Assembly (NCBI GenBank): GCA_031308135.1
Contig: JAHLJT010003656.1
Span: 54,554,827 to 54,618,826, forward strand
Direction of reading: 5' to 3'
Length of the DNA: 64,000 nucleotides
Source of the DNA: Acheta domesticus
Taxonomy: Eukaryota; Arthropoda; Insecta; Orthoptera; Gryllidae
A program made the translations under genes and the position numbers. Under the pieces are notes generated by a model. The model saw only the letters and a program-made list of their open reading frames with translations, did not search any database and was not told the DNA's origin. Of this stretch, positions 1 to 9,900 are shown piece by piece (within the stretch, counting starts at the first letter, position 1; each line of letters opens with the position of its first letter).

Positions 1-452
1 TCCCCTAATAGATGGTGAGACCCGGACGGATAAGCGCCGACCCACCTGTCGGTTAGAGGGGATTTTCCCCAATCAGATATATCGCACTAGCATGGCACAG
101 CCCCTGGCAGGAGAAGCTCTAAGTTCCCGACGGTCTCCCGGCTTGTGTGGGAATGAAGTGAATACGAAAGTAAGTGTGTGTATGTAAGGTGTGAGGACAG
201 GACGGGAAGAGGAAGTAAAGATCGCGTGCGGTCCTCCGTCCGCTTGTTAGGGCACTGCTCCGGCATTCGCCGGGTGTTGATGGGAGAAACCACGGAAAAC
301 TACCGATCAGAACAGCCGGCCGCTAGAATTCTCCTCCAATCAGCGCCTTAACTCACCATAGCTATATAGCTAGTCCACCGTCTGGATTTGAACCCCAGGA
401 CCTCCCGGTCAGAGGCATCAGTTGCTGCCCTGAGCCACCTGTGCCGGCGTGT
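1..452 (-). mobile_element. tRNA-derived SINE, family S1, copy A (cut by window edge)
   Basis: About 450 bp that recurs at 2950-3272, 7015-7480 and 39365-39845. Read on the minus strand it begins near 450 with a tRNA-like head: an A-box-like GTGGCTCAG and a B-box-like GGGTTCAAATCC. A conserved body follows, whose landmark on the plus strand is CATTCGCCGGGTGTTGATGG. Short open frames across the body recur in every copy and are not genes. The left end lies outside the window. Confidence 0.65.
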
Positions 453-454
453 CG

Positions 455-720
455 ACGCAACTGAAGGCACCGCCCGCTGTGGCCAGCGCCGCGGCGCTCG
501 GGCGCCGCGCTGCGTCTAGCGGGGGCGCGTTCGTTCCGGCGGCGGCGCGCGGCGCGGCGCGGCGCTGCGCGGCGCCTAACGGTGGCGCGGGGTTCAGCGA
601 CCGGCGGCGCCCTCCCTCGCCCGACGCGCCGGTCCCCTTCACCTTCCGCCACCCCCACCCCACCCCCACCCCACTACACCCCGGACACACCGGCGCGGCG
701 CGGCTCCTCAAAGACCGAGG
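455..720. other. GC- and CpG-rich patch
   Basis: A sharply GC-rich stretch (GCGCGGCGC runs, then C-rich CCACCCCCACCCC) inside AT-rich surroundings. It lies between a SINE and a palindromic MITE. No splice-compatible exon with homology was recognised. It could be an unmethylated island or promoter, or GC-rich repeat DNA. The open frames in it are explained by composition. Confidence 0.4.
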
Positions 721-757
721 GACCCGGTCCAGAGCGCGCTCTGCTCTCCCAAAGAAC

Positions 758-958
758 TATAGTGCTATTTTCCTAACTCTGCCCCTCAAGCCCCATTGGC
801 CGCGATGGAATATCACACGGCATTTCGCGATTGCAAGCACTGCTTGATACGGTCGCGATCATGCGATAGTTGGCTGCACGACTGAGAACGTAGCGAAATA
901 CCGTGACATATTCCATCGTGAAGACGGGCCTTCAGGGGAAGTTCCGTCTCGCAGTATA
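758..958. mobile_element. palindromic MITE, family P1, diverged copy
   Basis: Ends in TATAGTG on the left and CAGTATA on the right. It carries the P1 core seen elsewhere: CGATGGAATAT, CACGGCATTTCGC, GCGATCATGCGA, CCGTGACATATTCCATCG. The two halves are inverted copies. A second CAGTATA end follows about 17 bp further right. It is much older than the copies at 8532 and 41081. Confidence 0.7.
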
Positions 959-1139
959 CTCCGAATCGCAGTATACTCCCAACCCCTGTTAGGCGGCCGC
1001 ATTGACGGCCAACACCAACAATTGTAATGCAATTGTGCAAAGGCGTTCATTGCATTAAGAAATATGATGATGTGCCATGTTACTACCGAGGGTTATAAAT
1101 GGAAAATGGGATCGCAATGAAGCGTTGTCCGAAATTGCA

Positions 1140-1760
1140 TATGTACTGTTTTTTTTTGTTTTTTGTTTGTTTTTTTTTTGTTTTTTTTTTGTTTTTGTTT
1201 TTTCAACCTTTCAAACCTTAACCCGAAATTATGATAAAAATGTCTTCTGACGTCTTCAAACTAGTGGTGCTACAACAGTACATACTTTCTCGCCTTACTT
1301 CTAACTTTTGCAATATTCGAAAATTCAGAGAGTTCAATGAAAATATGACGTGAGCCATATAATAAGCATACTATCGAGAAACAAATTTAAAGAAGACAAT
1401 TCGAAGACGCTTTTGAGAAAATCTTAATTTTAAAATTGTATTTATTTCATCCAAAATTACTAAAAAATCACTCATACTTTCACAAAAATATTGAGCACGG
1501 TCTCTTTTAATAACATAATTTTGAAGACCAAATTTTATTAAGAAATATCTCTATTTTTAATATTGTAGTTGTAGGAAGATGCCGAAAAAAACGTTTTGCC
1601 TTTCGCCTTGAGTTTTCGAAAACTCAGAGAATTTAACAAAAATAGACTCTGGGCCATTTTAAAAGCCTAATTTTCTCTACCTGGCACTGAGAAGAAAATT
1701 TAAAGAAAAAAATTGAAGTCTCTTTTAGAAAATTTTGAAAATGTTGAGACTTTATGTAAA
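1140..1760. repeat. AT-rich ~300-bp tandem array with tip motif
   Basis: After a T/G-rich run (1149-1203) comes a tip motif, ACTAGTGGTGCTACAACAG near 1260, and then two imperfect units. The unit starting near 1317 (CGAAAATTCAGAGAG) is repeated near 1613 (CGAAAACTCAGAGAA), a spacing of about 298 bp. Units of similar spacing and wording occur at 12.6-13.7, 42.3-43.0 and 44.2-45.1 kb. The stretch 1960-2690 after it shows nothing recognisable. Confidence 0.5.
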
Positions 1761-2689
1761 GTACCCTAAAACTAAAAATAACCACTTCATATCCAAAGGT
1801 CCTCTACATCAGCCAAGTCAATTACAGAATGTCATTTTTGGTGAAAATCTTGCCAGTAGTTTTGTCGCTAGCGTTATTCATAAACGGGCCGGTGAATGGG
1901 CAGGCGAACGAATGGGCATACTGCCTTAAATCAATTTTTCGGTATCAGTGGATCCATCACATAATGTGGATCCTAACTCCACACAAATTAGAGGAACATA
2001 CAAGAACAAGAATGATCCACTATTTCGGTATCACGAACCGACAATACAATGCTTTTAACGGAAAATAGCCGGTTTTGGCTGCAGTATTATATAGCTTTCT
2101 CTATACTACGTAAGTTGTATGCGAGAAAGTAAAATGAAATAAAGTTTTTCATTCAGCGCTCTACCATCAGAATTATTGCACACGAACATTTCGTACATTT
2201 CTTTAGGAACAGACAAAATTTGAGTCTAAAGTTTCATAGACTCCGATGAGAAAAAATTGTGAATGTAAGATAAGGTTATTTGTACTGACAGTGGCGCGGA
2301 TTAGTTGATGTAGATCTCTTATCTATTTCTGAAGGCACCCAAATTCCCTACTAAGATTTTCCTTCAACCCATTATCGTGCATTTACTCCGATATTTTCTC
2401 AGTAATCCACATATATTTTTTCTTTCAATGACAGAAAAGTGATCACCTTAACACGTTTGAAAGCTCAAAAATTCGTTTTCTTCGATCTTCTGAGCTTCGT
2501 TCTGTTATTATTTAATTAAGATTAAATCACTTTTGATTGAATTGAGATAAAATTAAGATTAATTCAATTTTTATAATTTCAGAATGAATGTGTTCTTATC
2601 AGTCATGACTTGTTGGATTATTTTAAAATATGATAAAACAACGTTCATAGCTCAAACTTCGTTGTTTCGAGCTGTGCCAGCGTGCTTCC

Positions 2690-2950
2690 AAGGCGGAAGG
2701 GGCGGCGCCCCAGCGCCCGGGCGTCGACGCCGCGACCCGTTAGCTGCGCGGCCGTCGCCACCCCCCCCCCTGCGGCATCTCCTTGCCTTCCTTCCTCGAG
2801 CGATAGCAGTGCCCTGCCCCTCGCGCCCCACCCCACCCCTTTCTATTGCGCCCGTTCCGGCTTCGGCGGCCCAGGGCATCAAACGATGGCGTTGCGCTGC
2901 CTCAGACCGTGGTCCCAGGGCTCCGCTCCCGTCGGTCACAGGATTTTTGA
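2690..2950. other. GC-rich patch
   Basis: GC-rich segment (GGCGGCGCCCCAGCGCCC, a C9 run, CCCCACCCCACCCC) directly left of SINE copy B. All frames are open because of composition. No protein family was recognised. Confidence 0.3.
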
Positions 2951-3272
2951 CGCTAGCTACAGTCATAGGTCGAATTCAGTTGCTATCTGGAGGAGAATAA
3001 TAGTGAACAAATGCTCTGATTGGTATTTTCCATAGTTTGTCCGATCAACATCAGACGAATGCCGGAGAAGTACCGTAATATACGGGCCGGGGACCACGCG
3101 CGATCTTTCCTTCCTCATCCTTCTCCTATCCTCACCCCTTATACACACACGCACAAGCCCGGAGACAGGAAAGGGACAATTCTGCGAGACGACGTGCAGG
3201 TCGACGCCGGATCTCGACTTCCAGCGAGGAAAGATGACCGCCACCTCCCGCGATACAAACATGCGTAACACT
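2950..3272 (+). mobile_element. SINE family S1, copy B (opposite orientation, diverged)
   Basis: Shares the S1 body with the other copies but on the plus strand (GATCAACATCAGACGAATGC and CGCGCGATCTTTCC are reverse complements of copies A, C and D). No clear tRNA-like head remains, so it is 5'-truncated or badly diverged. The stretch 3272-3696 to its right shows nothing recognisable. Confidence 0.6.
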
Positions 3273-3696
3273 TACGGGATTTATGACCTAAGCAGTTGAC
3301 CACCCAAAGCAATCAAAAAACCAATCATTTATTGTACGCTCTTACCCGACTGCGAAGCAAGGAAGGACTAGGAAGAATGGTCATGTTTTTCGGCATGGAC
3401 TTGAGTTGCGCCCCATTCCCATAATTTTGAACCAATCAATGGATATTAGTTAAACGAAGAAATAAACTGCGATTCAAGAGTGAAAGTGGTACAGGTTGTT
3501 TGACAGTTATTCAAAAAGTCATATGACGCAGCGCGCCAATTGGCAATTTCCTCCACCTGGAGACATTCAAACCTCCAGGAGGGGGTGAATCGGAGAACTG
3601 AAGTGTGAAACAAAGACCATTTTATCTTACACAACATTCCGAATGGATCCTAAGAATTCCCTCGTAGATATTTTCTTTTCCCATTTATTTCGTTTG

Positions 3697-5197
3697 GATT
3701 CCTTGATGTGGATATTTTAGTTTGGAAATCGTATATTAAACACGTGTTTCTTGAAACATTTCTGAGATCTGAAGTAGTTGGGAAGGTATAAGAAATGTAA
3801 TTTAAAGATGAACCAGCATGACAATGCTATAATTACTGCAATTTCACTTGACAAAGGAGAAAGTGTCAAGTTACTCGAACTTATCACTTAAAGTGTCAAC
3901 ACTCGAAAGTATTGTATTGTTTTCACGAACTTGTAATATTCTTAAAGTAATAAGAAACTGTTCTTCCTGCACAATCCCTTGTTTAAGGAGCAAAAAACAG
4001 GCGTAACGTAACACCGCACATGACGCTATGCGTCATTACAGAAGAATCAAAAAGACCACGCTGGTCTGTACTTGTAAATGGAAATAAAACATCTTTAGCT
4101 GACGTCACCACAATTATCTCAATCCTGAGGGTGATTCACCACACCAAATTATGTATCATTTAACATCTCGCTTAAGAAATAAATAGGATGCGTATTGCTG
4201 ATGCGTGTTGCTTTTGAACACGATATTGGTGACTGGCTGTCTATTACGATGACTTCACAATCAAGAATGCAAATTCTTGAATTAAAGGCAAGAATCTATA
4301 TGTGCAAAGAACGATTTCTAGAAGAAGTGGTGTAAATAGCAGATGTGAAAACGAACCGAACTTTCAGTTTTCACAAACCGATACTGAGATATTATCGACT
4401 TTATTTCTTTAAAGAGTTCTTGCTATTACATAATTTGCGGTATTTGTATTTGAATGTCATCTAGTAGTTTTGTGTAATTCTTACTGCATAACACTGCATT
4501 AGGATTCAGGTGTCCCGTTTTCTTACCTTAGTGCGTGGTGCAGATTGTAAGGATCGATGGCAATAGGGAAACGGACGAAGACCTGCAGTTCAAGGAATTT
4601 CGTTGCGTGAGTTCATTAAAATCTAATAATGCCCATTTACGAAGGAGAATCAAATGAATACCGCAATTAATTTTTTTCCTATATTTTACTGCAGAGAGAG
4701 TGTTTCGTGTACATTTTTTTCATAGTCATTTCCACATTCAATGCAATTACGCCATCTGTTAGGAAGATTCGATACCGCGTACGAAATTGTTTGGTTGACG
4801 TCGTAGACACTCGAGCACCGCCGATTGGAATTCATCAGACTTGAACTTCTGTCCTCCAAGTTGCTCATTAATGGACCAAAGATGTGGTAATCTGGCGAGA
4901 CTGGCGGATGTGAGGGGCACTTGAAGCATAGGTTGCCGATTGTTTTCATAGTTGCGCGAGATAAATGCGGACGGGTGTTATCATGTTGAAAAAAAAACAT
5001 GCACTCAGCAAACGCCTTCACTCTGTGCGTATTGGTGACTTCAAATGTTTCTGGAGAAGGTCGGAGTGGTTGACTCTGGTTCCTGTGGTACCTTCTACTG
5101 TTCCTGAATACGATCATTCTTATCCAAGAATACGAGTTTCAAGAAACACGTGTCTAACGTGCGATTTCCAAACTAAAACATCCACATCAAGGAATTC
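3697..5197 (-). mobile_element. deleted mariner-like element with long terminal inverted repeats
   Basis: Two inverted arms of about 60 bp (3697-3757 and 5136-5197) differ at only a handful of positions. Both carry CCTTGATGTGGAT, TTTAGTTTGGAAATCG and ACACGTGTTTCTTGAAAC. Between them, on the minus strand and hard against the right arm, lies the C-terminal half of a mariner transposase. The N-terminal half is missing, so this is an internally deleted copy. Mariner ends are usually about 30 bp, so the long arms are unusual. Confidence 0.65.
4686..5117 (-). pseudogene. mariner transposase, C-terminal relic
   Basis: The frame contains the mariner catalytic block HDNTRPH (residues 46-52; second acidic residue), then CPSHPPVSPDYHIFGPL, matching the family pattern HPPYSPDLAPxDYHxFGPL (third acidic residue). 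It ends with LPNRWRNCIECGNDY, as in complete mariner transposases. The helix-turn-helix and first catalytic Asp are absent. It is a broken gene, not expressed as an enzyme. The open frame starts at a non-ATG codon. Confidence 0.8.
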
Positions 5198-5229
5198 TTC
5201 AACATTTAGAAGCCGTGTGACATACATAT

Positions 5230-5345
5230 TTGTTAACTATTGTTAACTACTCTTACTACTAGCACTATAGCTATTTATCTCCTAGCCCTAGAACTACTTT
5301 CTCCTAGCCCTAGAAGAACTTACTACTAGCCCTAGAACGCTTCGT
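5230..5345. repeat. degenerate short tandem repeat
   Basis: Imperfect units of the type CTCCTAGCCCTAGAACTACTT are repeated about five times. At 5350-5415 follows a fragment (TATTTAAC, AGATTCAAA, ATCCTG, GGTTGCATTT) that also occurs at 29965-30040. Confidence 0.55.
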
Positions 5346-5584
5346 TAGGAGTTATTTAACGATATAGATTCAAAAATCCTGACGTGCGCTGCAGGTTGCA
5401 TTTTACATGAATCTTTAGATGCGTTTTTAAACAAATCCTTCATATTGTTAAAGTCAACGTGCAATTCGTCACGTCTCCGTAAAATTATCTTTCTTTAGAG
5501 GTCTCGTTTATAAAGCTTGGCTGCGTGGGAGAGACGCAAAGGGAAGGTATACTAGTGAAATCATATAGGAGACGATAAAGGTGA

Positions 5585-5960
5585 CTTTTAGTCTTTTATG
5601 CGAGCCTTTCGGCGACCCGTTCCGACTATCCTCGCGTGCCGCGTGTCTCCGTTACCCATCTGCTTGTTCAGATGGTCGGAGCCCTCTCCCTCCTCGGCTA
5701 TTAGACCCACACAGCCATTAGACCCACTTCTGTCTTGATGCTCTGGAATCACCTGTGTGTATATCTCAGCACGATTATAGGTGTGGGTAACAACTAAAAT
5801 AACGAATGGAGGAGGTTTTAAAGGTGATACATGTCGGTTGCGAATGCCCCATCTCACCAGAACACGCAAGCAAGCCCTTGTGACCGAGGCGGCATTTGAA
5901 CCCGCGACCTTTTGAGATCAGATCGTTCCCTCGTTGCCACGATTTTGGCTGTCCTAAAAG
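5585..5960 (-). mobile_element. probable tRNA-derived SINE, second family
   Basis: On the minus strand a tRNA-like head sits at about 5885-5955, with GTGGCAACGAGGGAACGA followed by the B-box-like GGTTCAAATGCC. A non-coding body follows down to about 5585. No second copy was found in this window, so the call rests on the head alone. The stretch 5960-6751 shows no recognisable feature. Confidence 0.45.
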
Positions 5961-6751
5961 TTTCGAATCCGTTTTCTGCAACTGGTGGTGAAGTCATGGT
6001 CCTTATATCACAGTCATGCTAGTCAATGATCAAATAAACTGATGTTACTCGACAATAAAAGGGATAAAAATCCGCTAACTAGTGAGGTAATGTGCAAACC
6101 ATTCCATTAAATGTAAGTTATACCGAATTCGATATTTATTCCAGACGAGCATTTTTCTCCTTCTAGATTCTACAAGTACATCCCAATCTCTGGCCAAAAA
6201 TTTCATTGCTATGTCAATTTCGTTACAAATTATTTCGCAACGATAATGTCGCCTGAAAGGGATGGATAGCGTGATGGAATCCGATTCCATCAGCGCCGAT
6301 CTATGATATTCGTGGAGCCAAAGAACCTATCAATTTTCCTAGCAACAAACTCAAACTAATAGCACCATTGTAGAGTTCTTTTATAAGTGGAGAGTGAATG
6401 ACATGAGGTCATAGTCTTCATTCTCTTTCTTTCCAAAGGAAGACACACTGAAGCCGTAAAACATTACCCGGCTTGGCTCCGGTCGGCATTGAACAAGTAT
6501 CACCACTGACGTCGGAAAAACATTTAGATATATTTTCATCAAAAAAACAGTGAAAAAATGAGTATAACGTACAGATGAGAAGTATAATGTGCGCACATTT
6601 CTTGAGCTTCAGTATCCCTAACCGCACCCTTTTGCTGCCGTAGTTGAATGACAAATGAAAGTACCAAGAAAGCGTCGCCGTCAGTTATTCTGATTGTGGG
6701 TCTCCGGAAAACACCCTTCCTCGGCTGACGTGCTTTTGCGTCGTGTTGCAG

Positions 6752-6930
6752 GTTCCAGGAGATGGAGAAGTCTGCGAAGGAGGAGGCGCACACCCTGGAG
6801 CAGTCGCTGCGGGGGCTGCTGGGCCGCACGCCCGACGGCGCCGCCCCCGCCGCCGCCGCCGCCGGCAGCGCCGAGAGCCTCGAGGACCACGACGAGGGTG
6901 ACGACGACGACGACGACGACCCCGACATCG
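6752..6930 (+). CDS. mfas: mfas exon (acidic N-terminal region)
   Basis: Acceptor TTGCAG ends at 6751; donor GTGAGA starts at 6931. It needs two bases from an upstream exon and leaves one base. It encodes FQEMEKSAKEEAHTLEQSL, an amphipathic helix-like start, then a low-complexity part with five Ala in a row and seven Asp in a row. It is very GC-rich compared with the flanking introns. The helix and exon borders support it; the Ala and Asp runs come from GCC and GAC repeats. Confidence 0.82.
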
Positions 6931-9900
6931 GTGAGAGGGATTGATTGGTATTGATTCCGGGCGCGTCAACTACGGAGTTCATTAGTCCGTTAGTGTAGTG
7001 CATTTTGTCCTTGGGACACTTGGGTGTCGTTGATCTTCCTCCGCTGATTGGCGAGATCCGGCGCCCACCTACCGTCGACCAGCGGGGTTTCCCAACCAGG
7101 TATCTTCCAACAGCGAGGCGCCGTTCCAACCGAGACAAGCTGTAAGCCCCCGACCGGTCTCCCGTCATATGTGGTAGCGTAGTACATGTTAGTGTGTGTG
7201 TGTAAGGCGAGAGGAGTGAACAAGGAAGAGGTAGGAAAGATCGCGTACGGTCCGTGGCTCGTTTCGTAGGATACTGCTCCGGCATTCGCCTGGTGTTGAT
7301 CGGAAAAAACACGGAAAACTTCCGATCTGAGCAGCCTCCTCCAGACAGCGACTGAATTCGACATTGCTGACTAGCTACCGTCGAAAATTTTGTCGCCGTC
7401 GGGACTCGAACCTATGACCTCCTGATCAGAGGCACTGCAAATGACATCAGTTGATGCATTGAGTCACCTCTCCCGGTGACGTCGGTGAGAGGGGCGCAGG
7501 CCCACACGCGCGATCCACGCTCCGTCGTTACAAATCCTTTCCAAATTGTAACAAAACGGTCAAATTAGTTTTATTTTCTATATTACGGTTTGAAAATACA
7601 ACTAGTGCCCTTCAGGGACACGATAAACAGATTTTAAGGCCCTATCCGATCGTTTCCAGTAATGCAAGAGGTAGAGCGTTTTGAAGCGTAATGTGTTACG
7701 GGTTGCACGTGCCCCAGATTACCCTCTGTTAAAGCCCATTCACAATGCAAACATAAACATAAGCATGGCGTTAACATAAAAGATAGGACTGCGTTCATAA
7801 GCGGACTCATTCACAATGCCTTCGCATAAGCATAACACATAAGACGTTAACTTAAAAGTTTGCAAGCTTCAAGCTTCTGTGCCTATGCTTATGTAAGAAA
7901 TAAGAAATGAACCAATCACAGTACGTTTAACTCAAAATCGAGTATCGAAATAGGATCGAAGTCGATAGACCGAACGAAAGACTGGTTTTCCAAATTGCTT
8001 GGTTGATTTTCGACGGTATTTTGCGTTGTTTTGTAGCGTACGATGTTTTTGTAGTTTAGTTTTGCTGTAATATTCATAGTAGTATCATTTAGTTTTAATT
8101 TTTATTGAAATTAAAATGCCTAACCTAACCTAACCCAACCCTATGGCCGCAAGCCCGAGACGTCGCTGGTAGGCCTTGGCTCGTAAAGAGCTCTTGTGGC
8201 ACAGTACATACGTACATGTTTATTTATATAATACTAGCTGACCCGGCAAACGTTGTTTTAACATATAAATTATTCCTAGGATTATTTTAGTAGAAAAAAA
8301 TGACTAACTTATTGTCAGTGTTTGAGGATGTGGTATATACGACTTGAAGAGGCGTGGAGCGCTGTGAATGATGATGGAATATAAAAATAACACTATACCT
8401 AACATTTTTAATTTATTGTAATTTATTTTTTGAAATGATATACATTGCTAATTATAATAATTTTACTAAAAAACATATCAATCCCTCAACGCAATAGAGT
8501 GTACAATATTTTTTGTTATCCCATCTTTAGCTATACTGCGATTTTTGTAGGAAGAGCTCTCAAGATAACTCAAATCCCATCTTCGCGATGGAATATGTCA
8601 CGGCATTTCGTATCATTCACAGTCGTTCCGCTAGATTTCGCACGATCGCGACCGTATGAAGCAGTGCTTGCGATCATGCGACTTCTACCGGCAAGACCGA
8701 GAAAAGACGCGAAATGCCGTGACATATTCCATCGCGAAGATGGGATTTGAGTTATCTTGAGAGCTCTTCCTACAAAAATCGCAGTATAACACAAATAAAC
8801 TGGATGGTTTGCCCACTCGAGAACATGCCACGTGTAACTGACCGTGAGAAAAACATGGTGCGTTAAAAAATAAGCCAGAAATAGACATCGTTTGGTCTTG
8901 AGACTTATTGATAGTCATCGCAAATGCCAATCTTAACGGAAATTGAAGACGTTTAAATTGAATTGGCACATCTGTGGGTATAATAGGGATCCGTGACAGT
9001 AATATATCACCTCGAAATTTGCCATTTAAAATGATGGCTTCGACGTTTTTCATTACAGCCCTGTAAATTAATCATAAATTATTTAAAAATTACACCGAAA
9101 TAGAAAAATGATAATTGTAAAATTACGATTAACACCCAAACAATAAAAATAATGGCCGAAAATTGCAGTGAGTGAGAAACTACTTATTGTGTGAGAGATC
9201 TCATCCCTACTTCGTCCTGCTTATTGGGTCAGAAGCAATGTTGCCAGATGTGGAACTTCCGATTGCGAAGTTTTAAGTTCGAAAATGCAGACTTCTTCTA
9301 ATGAATGTAGATTTACTAATATAATTTAAAAATAGGGGAAACATCAATAATTCATATGTCGACATAGAAATCCGTGTTATTAATTAAATAAATGCGATAT
9401 TGTCTCACTATATTTGTTCTATGTTTGTTTTCACTATAAATAATGTTCTCGAGAAATAAAAAAAATATAAAATATCAGTAATTTTGTTATAAATGTACTT
9501 TCAATTTATTTTTAATCTCAGTTTAATATGAAGCCGACTAACGTAATTTCAACATTTTTAATTTCAATATCCGCGAAGTGCATTTCTCCGGCTTGAGTAA
9601 ATGCAGTAAGAATCTGAACGATGTTCCGTATTCTTATTTGGCGTATTCGAAAACGACTAACCAATGTGTTGTCACCTATTTGTTCTCTGAATCTCTAACT
9701 GTAAGACAATAAAGGACGGAGTTCACGACAACACCTTGGTGCTTGGTCATCAATTTTCGAATACGGTAACTGGATAAAGCCCTAATGATTGGTAGATGAT
9801 TGGTGTCTTATTGCTTTCTACTGTAATCGTATAGAGAGAGACAGCATTTTGAACATTCGAACTTTGTCAACCATAGTTACAGGGACATCTAAGGATAAAA

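Noticed and set aside
449..847. Ala/Arg/Pro-rich frames over the GC-rich patch
   Set aside because: All frames are open because of GC content. There is no homology, no splice partner, and they run into a MITE.
1829..2068. Signal-peptide-like frame as the mfas first exon
   Set aside because: No donor with the phase needed by the 6752 exon was found, and its flank resembles the AT-array tip. Kept only as a weak finding.
6981..7364. Recurring frame with an INTRRMPEQ motif (also at 87-293, 3020-3268 and 39377-39664)
   Set aside because: It coincides with the SINE S1 body in every copy, varies by frameshift and has no conserved start. It is repeat-derived, not a gene family.
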